NCBI GenBank assembly: GCA_964577625.1 | Contig: CAZNZP010000030.1 | Span: forward strand, 1 to 7,094 | Reading direction: 5' to 3' | Source: UBA5272 sp964577625 | Lineage (GTDB): Bacteria > Patescibacteriota > Minisyncoccia > Phycocordibacterales > UBA5272 | Length of the DNA stretch: 7,094 bases | Shown here: piece after piece, positions 1 to 5,397 of the stretch | Numbering within the stretch: position 1 is the stretch's first letter | Layout: the number at the start of each line of letters is the position of its first letter | Made by a program: the position numbers and the translations under genes | Notes under the pieces: generated by a model | Told to the model about the DNA's origin: nothing | Databases searched by the model: none | What the model saw: only the letters and a program-made list of their open reading frames with translations

Positions 1-2
1 TG

Positions 3-572
3 AATGAACAAAACAAATCCCAAAGAACTAAAATGCTTATCGCTTTAATTTTAGTTGTAATTTTGGCTACAATTTTAACTCGTTTTTTTATTAAAGAAAA
101 ACCTGTAACAGTGCCTGCGAATACTAGCTCCAGTACTCAATTAGTAATACCTGAGAATTGGTTATCCGGAGAAAATGGAGGATTCTCTTTTAAATATCCG
201 GAAAATTTTAATACTAAATATATTAGCCCTGTTGATTGGCCAATCAAAGTAAATGTTTATGAACAAGAATATTCTTGCTTGGAAGCTGGTACTGAAGTAC
301 TTCCTGCTGGACAAACTAAAAAAGAAAATATTAACGGTAAAGAATATTGTGTCACTAGAGAAAGTGAAGGGGCTGCTGGAAGTGTTTATACCAATTACGC
401 TTTTGCTATGCCTTATGAAGGAAAGACTTTGATTATGACTTTCACTTCTAGAGCTACACAATGTATGAATTATGACAATCCAGAACAGACAGAATGTCTT
501 AATGAAAGAGAGAGTTTTGATATCTCACCACTAATTGATCAAATTGCTAGCACCCTCAAACCTCTAAATTAG
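3..572 (+). CDS. Membrane-anchored extracytoplasmic protein of unknown function (5' end probably just outside window)
   Basis: The protein has one N-terminal membrane helix (residues 2-20, counted from the ATG at 33) followed by basic RFFIKEK. A Ser/Thr linker (about 28-36) leads to a compact outer domain opening with GGFSFKYPENF, a pattern common at the start of PsbP-like lipoprotein-type domains. Four cysteines (82, 106, 144, 155) lie in the outer domain and could form two disulfides. I do not recognise the family. The reading frame stays open upstream of ATG 33 and encodes NEQNKSQRTK. The first codon of that stretch would be NTG with its first base just before the window, giving a typical basic cytoplasmic tail, so I favour that start over ATG 33. 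ATG 33 has neither a Shine-Dalgarno sequence nor a close -10 box. The stop is TAG. The neighbours are two more membrane-anchored envelope proteins, so an envelope role is a guess from context. Confidence 0.75.
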   Translation, partial: NEQNKSQRTKMLIALILVVILATILTRFFIKEKPVTVPANTSSSTQLVIPENWLSGENGGFSFKYPENFNTKYISPVDWPIKVNVYEQEYSCLEAGTEVLPAGQTKKENINGKEYCVTRESEGAAGSVYTNYAFAMPYEGKTLIMTFTSRATQCMNYDNPEQTECLNERESFDISPLIDQIASTLKPLN

Positions 573-592
573 TTACTTTTTAATAAAAATAG

Positions 593-598
593 TATAAT
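593..598 (+). promoter_or_regulatory. -10 box (TATAAT) immediately before the DUF4163/DUF3298 gene
   Basis: A perfect TATAAT lies 8 bases before the ATG at 607. The expected transcription start, about 7 bases after the box, falls almost on the start codon and would give a leaderless mRNA. No good -35 hexamer is visible at 16-18 bp. Confidence 0.5.
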
Positions 599-606
599 TT
601 GATTAT

Positions 607-1443
607 ATGAAAAAAAATCAAATTATTTTATTGGTATTATTAATTATTGCTTTAGGAGCTTTAACTTTTTCACTTTGGAAAGTCTTTAAAAATCCAAATA
701 AGGAAAATGTTGTGCCTACCGCTACTTCAACTGTAGCTACTACATCTACACCTTTAAATGTGGAAGAAAAAAAGGTGACAGATAATAATGAATTTTATGA
801 AATTTCTGCTAAATATCCAGTAGATTCAAGAGATACAGCAAAAGATGTGGAGACTTTTGTTTTATATAAAGTAAAAGAGAAACAGCAAGATTGGAAAATC
901 GGTGGAGAAATTTATAATGAAGAAAAAGCTATCACCAAACTCTATCCAGATAGAGCGAAGATGGTTTATATCTACGATATTTCTTATACAGCTTATGAAT
1001 CTAGGGGGACTGTATCCTATGTCTTCACTACTTATGAATTTACTGGAGGAGCACATGGAAATAGTGTTGTAAACACTTTCACTTTCAATGACGAAGGCAA
1101 AGTAGAAATTGAAGATATTTTGAATCTATCTGAAAATAATAATGATATAAAATTGAGTAGAATCCTAGCAAAAGAAATTGAAAGATCTCAAGGGGATATG
1201 TTTATAGAAGATATGATGATGGATGGATTGGGGCTCGCTTATTTGAAAGCTGATGGAGTCACTTTGGATAAAGAAAAATGTAACTGTGACGGCTTCTTTT
1301 TTGGATCTAATTTCCAAAACTTTTATTTGACCGATGAAGGTATTACATTTTTATTCAATCAATATCAGGTTGCTCCTGGAGCTTCAGGTATAGTCAAAGC
1401 AACTTTAGACTGGGAAACTTTAAAACCATATCTTAAATCTTAA
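607..1443 (+). CDS. Membrane-anchored DUF4163/DUF3298 (RsiV/PdaC-type) domain protein
   Basis: A short basic start (MKKNQ) and one hydrophobic helix (about 6-27) anchor the protein. A Thr/Ser/Pro-rich linker (about 36-50) follows, then an outer region of about 210 residues. Residues 60-140 look like DUF4163. The DUF3298 signature is clear: YEFTGGAHGN (143-152), then FNDEG and the C-terminal FYLTDEGITFLFNQYQ...APGASG block (239-261). In known proteins this pair forms the lysozyme-binding outer part of the anti-sigma factor RsiV and the N-terminal part of B. subtilis PdaC, a peptidoglycan deacetylase. There is no cytoplasmic anti-sigma segment here, so an RsiV-like signalling role is unlikely. 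The gene lies 80 bases before a polysaccharide deacetylase, the partner domain in PdaC, with a terminator between them. CNC (225-227) is an odd cysteine pair. The domain call is firm; the function is inferred. Confidence 0.85.
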   Translation: MKKNQIILLVLLIIALGALTFSLWKVFKNPNKENVVPTATSTVATTSTPLNVEEKKVTDNNEFYEISAKYPVDSRDTAKDVETFVLYKVKEKQQDWKIGGEIYNEEKAITKLYPDRAKMVYIYDISYTAYESRGTVSYVFTTYEFTGGAHGNSVVNTFTFNDEGKVEIEDILNLSENNNDIKLSRILAKEIERSQGDMFIEDMMMDGLGLAYLKADGVTLDKEKCNCDGFFFGSNFQNFYLTDEGITFLFNQYQVAPGASGIVKATLDWETLKPYLKS

Positions 1444-1465
1444 AATTAAAAATAATTTGATTAAA

Positions 1466-1497
1466 AATAGACCCTAAAAATAGGGTTTATTTTTTAT
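1466..1497 (+). terminator. Rho-independent terminator after the DUF4163/DUF3298 gene
   Basis: The arms 1466-1475 and 1482-1491 form a 10-bp stem with one G-T pair and a 6-base A-rich loop. A T-rich run (TTTTATTTC) follows at once. It lies 22 bases past the stop codon, so the DUF3298 and deacetylase genes are probably separate transcription units. Confidence 0.75.
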
Positions 1498-1508
1498 TTC
1501 TTTTAGCT

Positions 1509-1514
1509 TATAAT
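1509..1514 (+). promoter_or_regulatory. -10 box (TATAAT) immediately before the deacetylase gene
   Basis: A perfect TATAAT ends 9 bases before the ATG at 1524, so transcription should begin within about 3 bases of the start codon. The -35 position falls in the T-run of the preceding terminator and matches the consensus poorly. There is no Shine-Dalgarno sequence. Confidence 0.5.
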
Positions 1515-1523
1515 GCGCTCATT

Positions 1524-2450
1524 ATGACAAAAGTCAAAAACAAAGATGAGACAAAATTAAACCCGTTTGCTACTTTTCTTTTGTTGGCTGTACTATTTTT
1601 TATTCCTTTTTTAGTGAGTAATATTTTAGCTACAAATTATTTAGAAAGAAAAAACGCTGTTTCTCTAGAAGAGGAGGTGGAACATTTTGAAAGGGTTTTA
1701 AATGTAGTAGATTTAAATGAGCTTTACGGAAAAAATATTGTCGCTTCCAATACTGAGACTTTACTGAAAGATAAAGTGATAGTTCTCGGATATCATCAAG
1801 TGAGAGAAATAAGTTCCAGTGATGGTCCAAAAGCGAGACTTTTTATCACTTCACCAAAAGTCTTTGAAGAGGAAATGAAACTCCTGCAAGATGAAGGATA
1901 TACCTCAATTTCAGTGACAGAATATATTAATCATTTAAAAAATAAAAAAGAAAATCCAATCCCAGAAAAATCTGTAGTGATCACTTTTGATGATGGGTAT
2001 ACGACTCAATACACAAACGCTTTTCCGATTTTAAAAAAATATGGAATGAAAGCGACTCTATTTTTATACATGGATTGTATTGATAAATATTCAGCTTGTA
2101 TGACCACTTCCCAAATACAAGAAATGACCGCGAGTGGTATAACTGTCGCCAATCATACTTTACGTCATACATTTTTACCAGATCAAAAAGATAATATCTT
2201 AAGAAAAGAAGTTTTGGATAATCAAAATTTATTAGAGAAAAAATTCGGAAAAGAAAATGTTGAAAAAGTTTTTGCTTATCCATATGGAGGACAAAATGAA
2301 AAAATAAAATTCTTTATACAAAATTTAGGATATATAGGAGCTGTTGGAATTAGTAGGGGAGCAGAAAAAGATGGTTCCAATATTTTTAATTTACACAGAT
2401 ATTTAATGGGAAATAAAACAGACCTTTTTATGGAGCTATTTCAAAGTTAA
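1524..2450 (+). CDS. Membrane-anchored polysaccharide deacetylase (NodB / carbohydrate esterase 4 family)
   Basis: The family removes acetyl groups from N-acetylated sugars in peptidoglycan or exopolysaccharide, using a divalent metal. An N-terminal helix (about 14-36) anchors it with the catalytic domain outside. VIVLGYHQV (85-93) is the usual entry strand. Motif 1 is TFDDGY (154-159), with D156 the expected base and D157 a metal ligand. Motif 2 is NHTLRH (210-215), with H211 and H215 as the other metal ligands. Motif 3 is AYPYGG (251-256), and LHRYLM (290-295) closes the domain. All catalytic residues are present, so it should be active. Its order (YHxV, then TFDDGY, then a C-terminal hydrophobic-R motif) resembles IcaB/PgaB-like and peptidoglycan deacetylases. 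The upstream DUF4163/DUF3298 gene points to peptidoglycan. At 308 residues it is normal for an anchored single-domain enzyme. The substrate is not settled by the sequence. Confidence 0.93.
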   Translation: MTKVKNKDETKLNPFATFLLLAVLFFIPFLVSNILATNYLERKNAVSLEEEVEHFERVLNVVDLNELYGKNIVASNTETLLKDKVIVLGYHQVREISSSDGPKARLFITSPKVFEEEMKLLQDEGYTSISVTEYINHLKNKKENPIPEKSVVITFDDGYTTQYTNAFPILKKYGMKATLFLYMDCIDKYSACMTTSQIQEMTASGITVANHTLRHTFLPDQKDNILRKEVLDNQNLLEKKFGKENVEKVFAYPYGGQNEKIKFFIQNLGYIGAVGISRGAEKDGSNIFNLHRYLMGNKTDLFMELFQS

Positions 2451-2458
2451 AGTCTAGC

Positions 2459-2494
2459 AGTTGAAAACCCCCGAAGATTCGGGGGTTTTCAACT
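2459..2494 (+). terminator. Strong terminator hairpin, perfect 16-bp stem
   Basis: The arms 2459-2474 and 2479-2494 are perfect reverse complements around a 4-base loop (AGAT). The stem has a CCCCC/GGGGG core flanked by AAAA/TTTT, which allows termination on either strand. It starts 9 bases after the deacetylase stop. No further U-run follows the full stem, so the TTTT inside the right arm would have to serve as the tract. Confidence 0.8.
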
Positions 2495-2497
2495 TAC

Positions 2498-2524
2498 GTA
2501 AACTTCTCTGGTATTTAAGTTTAC
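2498..2524. repeat. Second inverted repeat, GTAAACTT / AAGTTTAC
   Basis: Perfect 8-bp arms at 2498-2505 and 2517-2524 enclose an 11-base loop and are followed by T-rich TTGTTTATTATATA. It overlaps the palindrome TTACGTAA (2494-2501). It could be a back-up terminator behind the 16-bp hairpin, or an operator in front of the Mur ligase promoter. Nothing here decides between them. Confidence 0.4.
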
Positions 2525-2574
2525 TTGTTTATTATATAAAATCTAATAAAAAATGCAAATATCCAGCTTAACAT

Positions 2575-2602
2575 TTGTGGAAAAGTTTTAACATGGTAAA
2601 AT
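2575..2602 (+). promoter_or_regulatory. Promoter of the Mur ligase gene (TTGTGG - 16 bp - TAAAAT)
   Basis: The -35-like TTGTGG (2575-2580) and the -10-like TAAAAT (2597-2602) are separated by 16 bp. The expected start near 2609 leaves only about 7 untranslated bases before the ATG at 2616, too few for a Shine-Dalgarno sequence. Confidence 0.55.
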
Positions 2603-2615
2603 TGACCTAAATCTT

Positions 2616-3917
2616 ATGTTGGAAAAAATCTTAAGAAAAATAGAAAAATTTATACCTAAAAAACTCTATAAAGCTGGTCAACCAGTTTATCACTTTCTCT
2701 TGGCTATTATAGGGACCATTCTTTATGGTTTTCCGGCTAGAAAGATGATTATGATAGCTGTGACTGGCACAAAGGGTAAAACTTCTACAGTGAATTTTAT
2801 CCACTCTGTATTATTTGAAACTGGAGAAAAGGTAGGACTTATTTCTACAGCTAATATTAAAATTGGAGAAAAAGATATTCCCAACAAATATCATATGAGT
2901 ATGCCAGGAAGATTTATTCTTCAAAAGACTTTAAAGCAAATGAAAAATGCTGGTTGCAAATATGTGGCTTTAGAGGTGACTAGTGAAGGTGTAAAACAAT
3001 TTAGACATTTAGGTTTATTTTTAAACGTAGCTATTTTTACCAATCTTTCCCCAGAGCATCTTTCTTCTCATGGTGGATCTTTTGAAAAATACAGAACAGC
3101 AAAAATGAAAATTTTCAAAAAGAAGCTTTTTAATAGTCTAAAGTTAATACTAGTCAACAAAGACGATGAAAACGCTAAATTCTTTTTAGATGCTAGTAGT
3201 GTAGAAAAAATAAAATATTCCCTAGAAGATATTTCAGAAATAAAAGAAAGTGATGATGGAGTAAGTTTTAAATATTCCGGTTCAGATTTTAAATTAAACA
3301 CTTTAGGTAAATTTAATATTTATAATGCACTCCCAGCAATAATTTTAGGTGAGAGATACGGATTAAATTTTATACAGATTAGAAATGGTTTATCAAAGCT
3401 AAATTTAATTCCTGGCAGAATGGAAGAAATAAATGAGGGACAAGATTTTAAGGTGATTGTGGATTATGCTCATGAAAAATTGAGTATGAATAATTTATTG
3501 GATACTGCTAAAAATCTTAAAAAATCTGAAGATAATAAAATTATCATTGTCCTAGGTGGTGATGGTGGAGGAAGAGATGAACAGCGACTTTATGATATGG
3601 GAAAAGTGGTAGGTGAAAAAGCGGATGTTATCATAGTCTCAAATTCAGATCCATATTTTGATGACGAAATGGCTTTAGCCCAAAAGATTGCAGATGAAGC
3701 CGATAAGGCCGGAAAAGTTTACAATGAAAATCTTTTTATAATTACAGACAGAGGTGAAGCTATTAAAAAAGCTATTGAGCTAGCCAAAAAAGATGATATC
3801 GTTTTACTGACTACTAGAGGTTCTCTCAATACTATGAGCATTAAAGGCAAAAAAGTTTCAAGTGATGACAGGGTTATAGCTAGAGAAGTTTTACGAAATC
3901 TGAAAAATATGAGTTAA
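2616..3917 (+). CDS. MurE-like Mur ligase lacking the N-terminal UDP-binding domain
   Basis: Mur ligases add amino acids to the peptidoglycan stem using ATP. Visible motifs are P-loop GTKGKT (51-56), FTNLSPEHLSSHG (141-153) matching the MurE HLxxHG region, YRTAK with K163 as the probable carbamoylated lysine, LGKFNIYNALPAI (230-242), PGRME (266-270), DYAH (283-286) and GGGRD (317-321). This order is MurE's. At 433 residues it is shorter than E. coli MurE (495). The roughly 90-residue N-terminal UDP-sugar domain is replaced by about 45 residues with a basic amphipathic stretch and a hydrophobic helix (about 24-40), which may touch the membrane. The diaminopimelate motifs are altered: NSDPYF (343-348) stands in place of DNPR, and TRGSLNTM (400-407) in place of GKGHE. 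The ligase class is firm; the amino acid added, and even a role in standard MurE chemistry, are uncertain. It has its own promoter and stands alone. Confidence 0.85.
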   Translation: MLEKILRKIEKFIPKKLYKAGQPVYHFLLAIIGTILYGFPARKMIMIAVTGTKGKTSTVNFIHSVLFETGEKVGLISTANIKIGEKDIPNKYHMSMPGRFILQKTLKQMKNAGCKYVALEVTSEGVKQFRHLGLFLNVAIFTNLSPEHLSSHGGSFEKYRTAKMKIFKKKLFNSLKLILVNKDDENAKFFLDASSVEKIKYSLEDISEIKESDDGVSFKYSGSDFKLNTLGKFNIYNALPAIILGERYGLNFIQIRNGLSKLNLIPGRMEEINEGQDFKVIVDYAHEKLSMNNLLDTAKNLKKSEDNKIIIVLGGDGGGRDEQRLYDMGKVVGEKADVIIVSNSDPYFDDEMALAQKIADEADKAGKVYNENLFIITDRGEAIKKAIELAKKDDIVLLTTRGSLNTMSIKGKKVSSDDRVIAREVLRNLKNMS

Positions 3918-3925
3918 AATTTTTC

Positions 3926-3979
3926 AGAAATTATTTTTTGAATCAACCCCGCTTCGTGAAAATTCAAAAAACAATTTCT
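3926..3979. repeat. Imperfect 18-bp inverted repeat with a GC-rich loop
   Basis: The arms 3926-3943 and 3962-3979 match at 17 of 18 positions (one A-C mismatch at 3933/3972). The 18-base loop contains CCCCGCTTCGTG, sharply richer in G+C than its surroundings. The sequence after it is A/T-rich without a clean U-run, so it is not a textbook terminator. The loop core ACCCCGCTTCGT (3946-3957) recurs at 6949-6960. It may be a REP-like intergenic element. Confidence 0.5.
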
Positions 3980-4010
3980 TTCAATTTTTCAAAATTTAAA
4001 AAAATAAAAT

Positions 4011-4406
4011 ATGAATAAAAAATATTTAGGATTGGATTACGGAAGTAAAAAAATAGGATTGGCTATTTCAGACGAAGATGGAAAATTTGCTTTTCCTTTT
4101 TCTATTATTCCTAATAAAGATAAAGAAAAATCTGTATTAGAAATCATAAAAATCTTAGAAGAAAAAGAAATCAAACATTTAGTTATAGGGGAAAGTGTGA
4201 ACCTTAAAGGTGAGGCAAATAAGATTTTAAAGGAAGCTAAAGATTTTGTTCAAAAACTTCAAGAAAAAATAGCCATAGAAATATTCTTTGAAAAAGAATG
4301 GCTCTCCACTATAGAAGCTAGAAGGTTTAGTGATAGGCGTGATGCAGACGATTCTGCGGCTGCAATTATTTTGCAGAGATTTTTAGATAAAAAGAATAGG
4401 GGATAA
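4011..4406 (+). CDS. ruvX: RuvX/YqgF-family Holliday junction resolvase-like nuclease (pre-16S rRNA nuclease)
   Basis: The family has an RNase H fold and is linked to 16S rRNA 5'-end maturation and to Holliday-junction resolution. LGLDYGSKKIGLAISD (6-21) is the opening signature, with D9 as the first catalytic acid. VIGESVNLKGEA (58-69) corresponds to the usual GxPxxxxG loop. EWLSTIEA (96-103) corresponds to DERL[ST]TxxA and keeps the acid (E96), but the preceding Asp is K95 and the Arg is W97. DSAAAIILQRFLD (114-126) supplies the last acid, D114. At 131 residues the length is normal. The start follows a long A/T stretch with no Shine-Dalgarno sequence. It ends just before the putative RNA gene, with no terminator of its own. 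The family is clear; the two changed residues in the DER motif could affect activity but not the three acids. Confidence 0.9.
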   Translation: MNKKYLGLDYGSKKIGLAISDEDGKFAFPFSIIPNKDKEKSVLEIIKILEEKEIKHLVIGESVNLKGEANKILKEAKDFVQKLQEKIAIEIFFEKEWLSTIEARRFSDRRDADDSAAAIILQRFLDKKNRG

Positions 4407-4410
4407 ATAT

Positions 4411-4438
4411 TTGCAACTTTTTGCCTTCTTGTTAAACT
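4411..4438 (+). promoter_or_regulatory. Putative promoter of the structured RNA (TTGCAA - 16 bp - TAAACT)
   Basis: TTGCAA (4411-4416) and TAAACT (4433-4438) are 16 bp apart, each matching the sigma-70-type consensus at four of six positions. The predicted start at about 4445 falls on the first base pair of the closing stem of the RNA that follows. That agreement is the main reason for the call. Confidence 0.45.
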
Positions 4439-4445
4439 ATTTATT

Positions 4446-4586
4446 GTGAGTGAATCGTTCTTTAGACGACCTCTAGGCCTAATGATTGGAAAAAAGGATA
4501 GAGCGGGGTCTCAGTTTTATTTGCTCGCTTTACATACAAAAACCCTAAATCTTTTTTTGAAAAAGAAGTAGGGTTTTTCTTTTTTG
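4446..4586 (+). ncRNA. Putative structured small RNA or leader, unknown family
   Basis: The stretch has no credible reading frame but is highly structured. Bases 4446-4454 pair with 4520-4528 (9 bp, with G-T pairs) to close the domain. Inside, TCGT (4455-4458) and ACGA (4466-4469) can form a small hairpin, and CTCTA (4471-4475) pairs with TAGAG (4499-4503), extended by GAC/GTC across a bulge. An intrinsic terminator follows. A promoter-like pair upstream predicts a start at the base of the closing stem, so an RNA of about 140 bases is plausible. I checked it by eye against SRP, tmRNA, T-box, common riboswitch and small ribozyme cores and saw no match. The alternative is a leader controlling the tRNA-binding protein gene at 4641: GGGGT (4505-4509) could pair with ACCCT (4542-4546) as an antiterminator. 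Confidence 0.45.
4538..4586 (+). terminator. Rho-independent terminator after the structured RNA
   Basis: AAAAACCCT (4538-4546) pairs perfectly with AGGGTTTTT (4570-4578). The inner CTTTTTTTGAAAAAG segment pairs further, and CTTTTTT follows. The stem is symmetric (A-run before, T-run after), so it could work on both strands. It lies 63 bases before the next ATG. Confidence 0.75.
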
Positions 4587-4598
4587 ATATCAAAATGA

Positions 4599-4604
4599 TA
4601 TAAT
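4599..4604 (+). promoter_or_regulatory. -10 box (TATAAT) before the tRNA-binding protein gene
   Basis: A perfect TATAAT just past the terminator suggests a separate start at about 4611, giving a leader of about 30 bases before the ATG at 4641. No clear -35 hexamer is visible at 16-18 bp, where the terminator T-run sits. If it is active, the gene need not depend on read-through from the RNA region. Confidence 0.4.
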
Positions 4605-4640
4605 CAAAAACAATTTAAACAATTTAAATATTTTAACACT

Positions 4641-4961
4641 ATGATAAATATTGAAGATCTTGCAAAAGTAGAAATCAAACTCGGTAGAATTTTAAGCGTA
4701 GAAGAAATAGAGGGGAGTGAAAAACTTTATAAACTTTCTGTGGATTTCGGAGAAGAAATTCCTCGTCAGGTCCTTTCTGGTATTAAAAAATATTTTGAAA
4801 AAGATTTTCTATTGAATAAACAATTTGCTTTTGTTACTAATTTAGAACCAAGGAAAATGATGGGACTAGAATCACAAGCGATGATTTTGGCGACAGGGGA
4901 AGAAAGTCTCGCTTTACTTTCTCCGACTACTGAAATGCCTAACGGATCTCAAATGAGATAG
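4641..4961 (+). CDS. Free-standing tRNA-binding domain protein (MetRS C-terminal / Trbp111 / CsaA type)
   Basis: This is a single OB-fold tRNA-binding domain, 106 residues, spanning the whole protein. The family pattern is nearly complete: VEIKLGRILSVEEI (10-23), SEKLYKLSVDFGEE (26-39), RQVLSGIKKYF (42-52), VTNLEPRKMMGLESQAMILA (65-84) and the closing MPNGSQMR (99-106). The NGSxxR ending is like the appended C-terminal domain of bacterial methionyl-tRNA synthetase, which dimerises and holds tRNA. As a free protein it may act like Trbp111, or as a detached MetRS beta subunit. Annotation pipelines sometimes name such proteins metG beta subunit or csaA. No synthetase gene is nearby. There is no Shine-Dalgarno sequence before the ATG. 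A possible RNA leader and terminator lie directly upstream. Confidence 0.9.
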   Translation: MINIEDLAKVEIKLGRILSVEEIEGSEKLYKLSVDFGEEIPRQVLSGIKKYFEKDFLLNKQFAFVTNLEPRKMMGLESQAMILATGEESLALLSPTTEMPNGSQMR

Positions 4962-4981
4962 GGAGAAATTTTTCTGTGTGT

Positions 4982-4987
4982 TAAAAT
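4982..4987 (+). promoter_or_regulatory. -10-like box (TAAAAT) before the 108-residue protein gene
   Basis: TAAAAT ends 12 bases before the ATG at 5000, implying a leader of about 6 bases or less. No good -35 is seen. The gap from the previous stop is only 38 bases, so co-transcription with the tRNA-binding protein gene is equally possible. Confidence 0.3.
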
Positions 4988-4999
4988 AAAGACATAATT

Positions 5000-5326
5000 A
5001 TGTCCAACTTTTTTAAAAATAGATTTCAAGATAGAGACTATATTCCTACTATTGGAGTTTTGGAAGAAGAGCGACTTTTGGGAGTGAATCATATTTGCAT
5101 TCATGAAGACTGTGTGATTTTGAAGGACTTAGTTATTCCTTTTGGAGCGAAAGATATAGAAGAAAAAACTACTTTTGTCATAGATGATATTTTAGACGAA
5201 ATTATCCCTATTATTCAAAGACCTGACAATAAAGAAAAAGTTATCACTATTTGTGGTAATCCAGATGTAAAAAGAATGCTAGGTAGAAAGTTAGAAGATA
5301 GGATTAAAAAAGAAATAGAGTATTAA
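5000..5326 (+). CDS. Hypothetical protein, 108 residues
   Basis: I do not recognise this protein. It is soluble, with no signal peptide or membrane helix. The N-terminal half is beta-like and carries a small cluster HICIHEDC (31-38: H31, C33, H35, C38) that could bind a metal, though a lone cluster of this spacing is not a known signature. The middle reads FVIDDILDEIIPIIQ (59-73), acidic and helical. VITICGNPDVKRML (81-94) looks like a strand, turn and helix, and the end is a charged helix (RKLEDRIKKEIE). It follows the tRNA-binding protein gene by 38 bases, so the two might share a transcript, which says little about function. Coding status rests on the long open frame, an amino-acid composition like its neighbours' and fit between the adjacent genes. 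Confidence 0.7.
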   Translation: MSNFFKNRFQDRDYIPTIGVLEEERLLGVNHICIHEDCVILKDLVIPFGAKDIEEKTTFVIDDILDEIIPIIQRPDNKEKVITICGNPDVKRMLGRKLEDRIKKEIEY

Positions 5327-5328
5327 AT

Positions 5329-5357
5329 TTGCATTTTTCTTCAAAATGTTGTATAGT
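5329..5357 (+). promoter_or_regulatory. Promoter (TTGCAT - 17 bp - TATAGT) of the 128-residue protein gene
   Basis: TTGCAT (5329-5334) and TATAGT (5352-5357) are at the ideal 17-bp spacing, the best-formed promoter in the window. The expected start near 5364 gives a leader of about 34 A/T-rich bases with no Shine-Dalgarno sequence before the ATG at 5398. Confidence 0.6.
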
Positions 5358-5397
5358 TTTATTCGGTAATATTTGTTGAATTTTAAAAAAATAAAAA

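Noticed and set aside
162..461. Long - strand open frames inside the + strand genes (for example 162-461, 1981-2283, 5304-5516, 5913-6131)
   Set aside because: They lie opposite genes with clear families or motifs, have low-complexity Phe/Leu/Ser/Tyr-rich translations and no promoter or family signal. They are shadows of AT-rich coding DNA.
607..1443. RsiV-type anti-sigma factor
   Set aside because: The outer DUF3298 region fits, but only about five residues precede the membrane helix, so there is no sigma-binding domain, and no sigma factor gene is adjacent.
4446..4528. Degenerate tRNA or T-box leader
   Set aside because: GGATAGAG and AGCGGGGTC resemble pieces of tRNA-Arg, but there is no T arm (TTCGA) or anticodon arm, and no T-box antiterminator core (AGGGTGG...).
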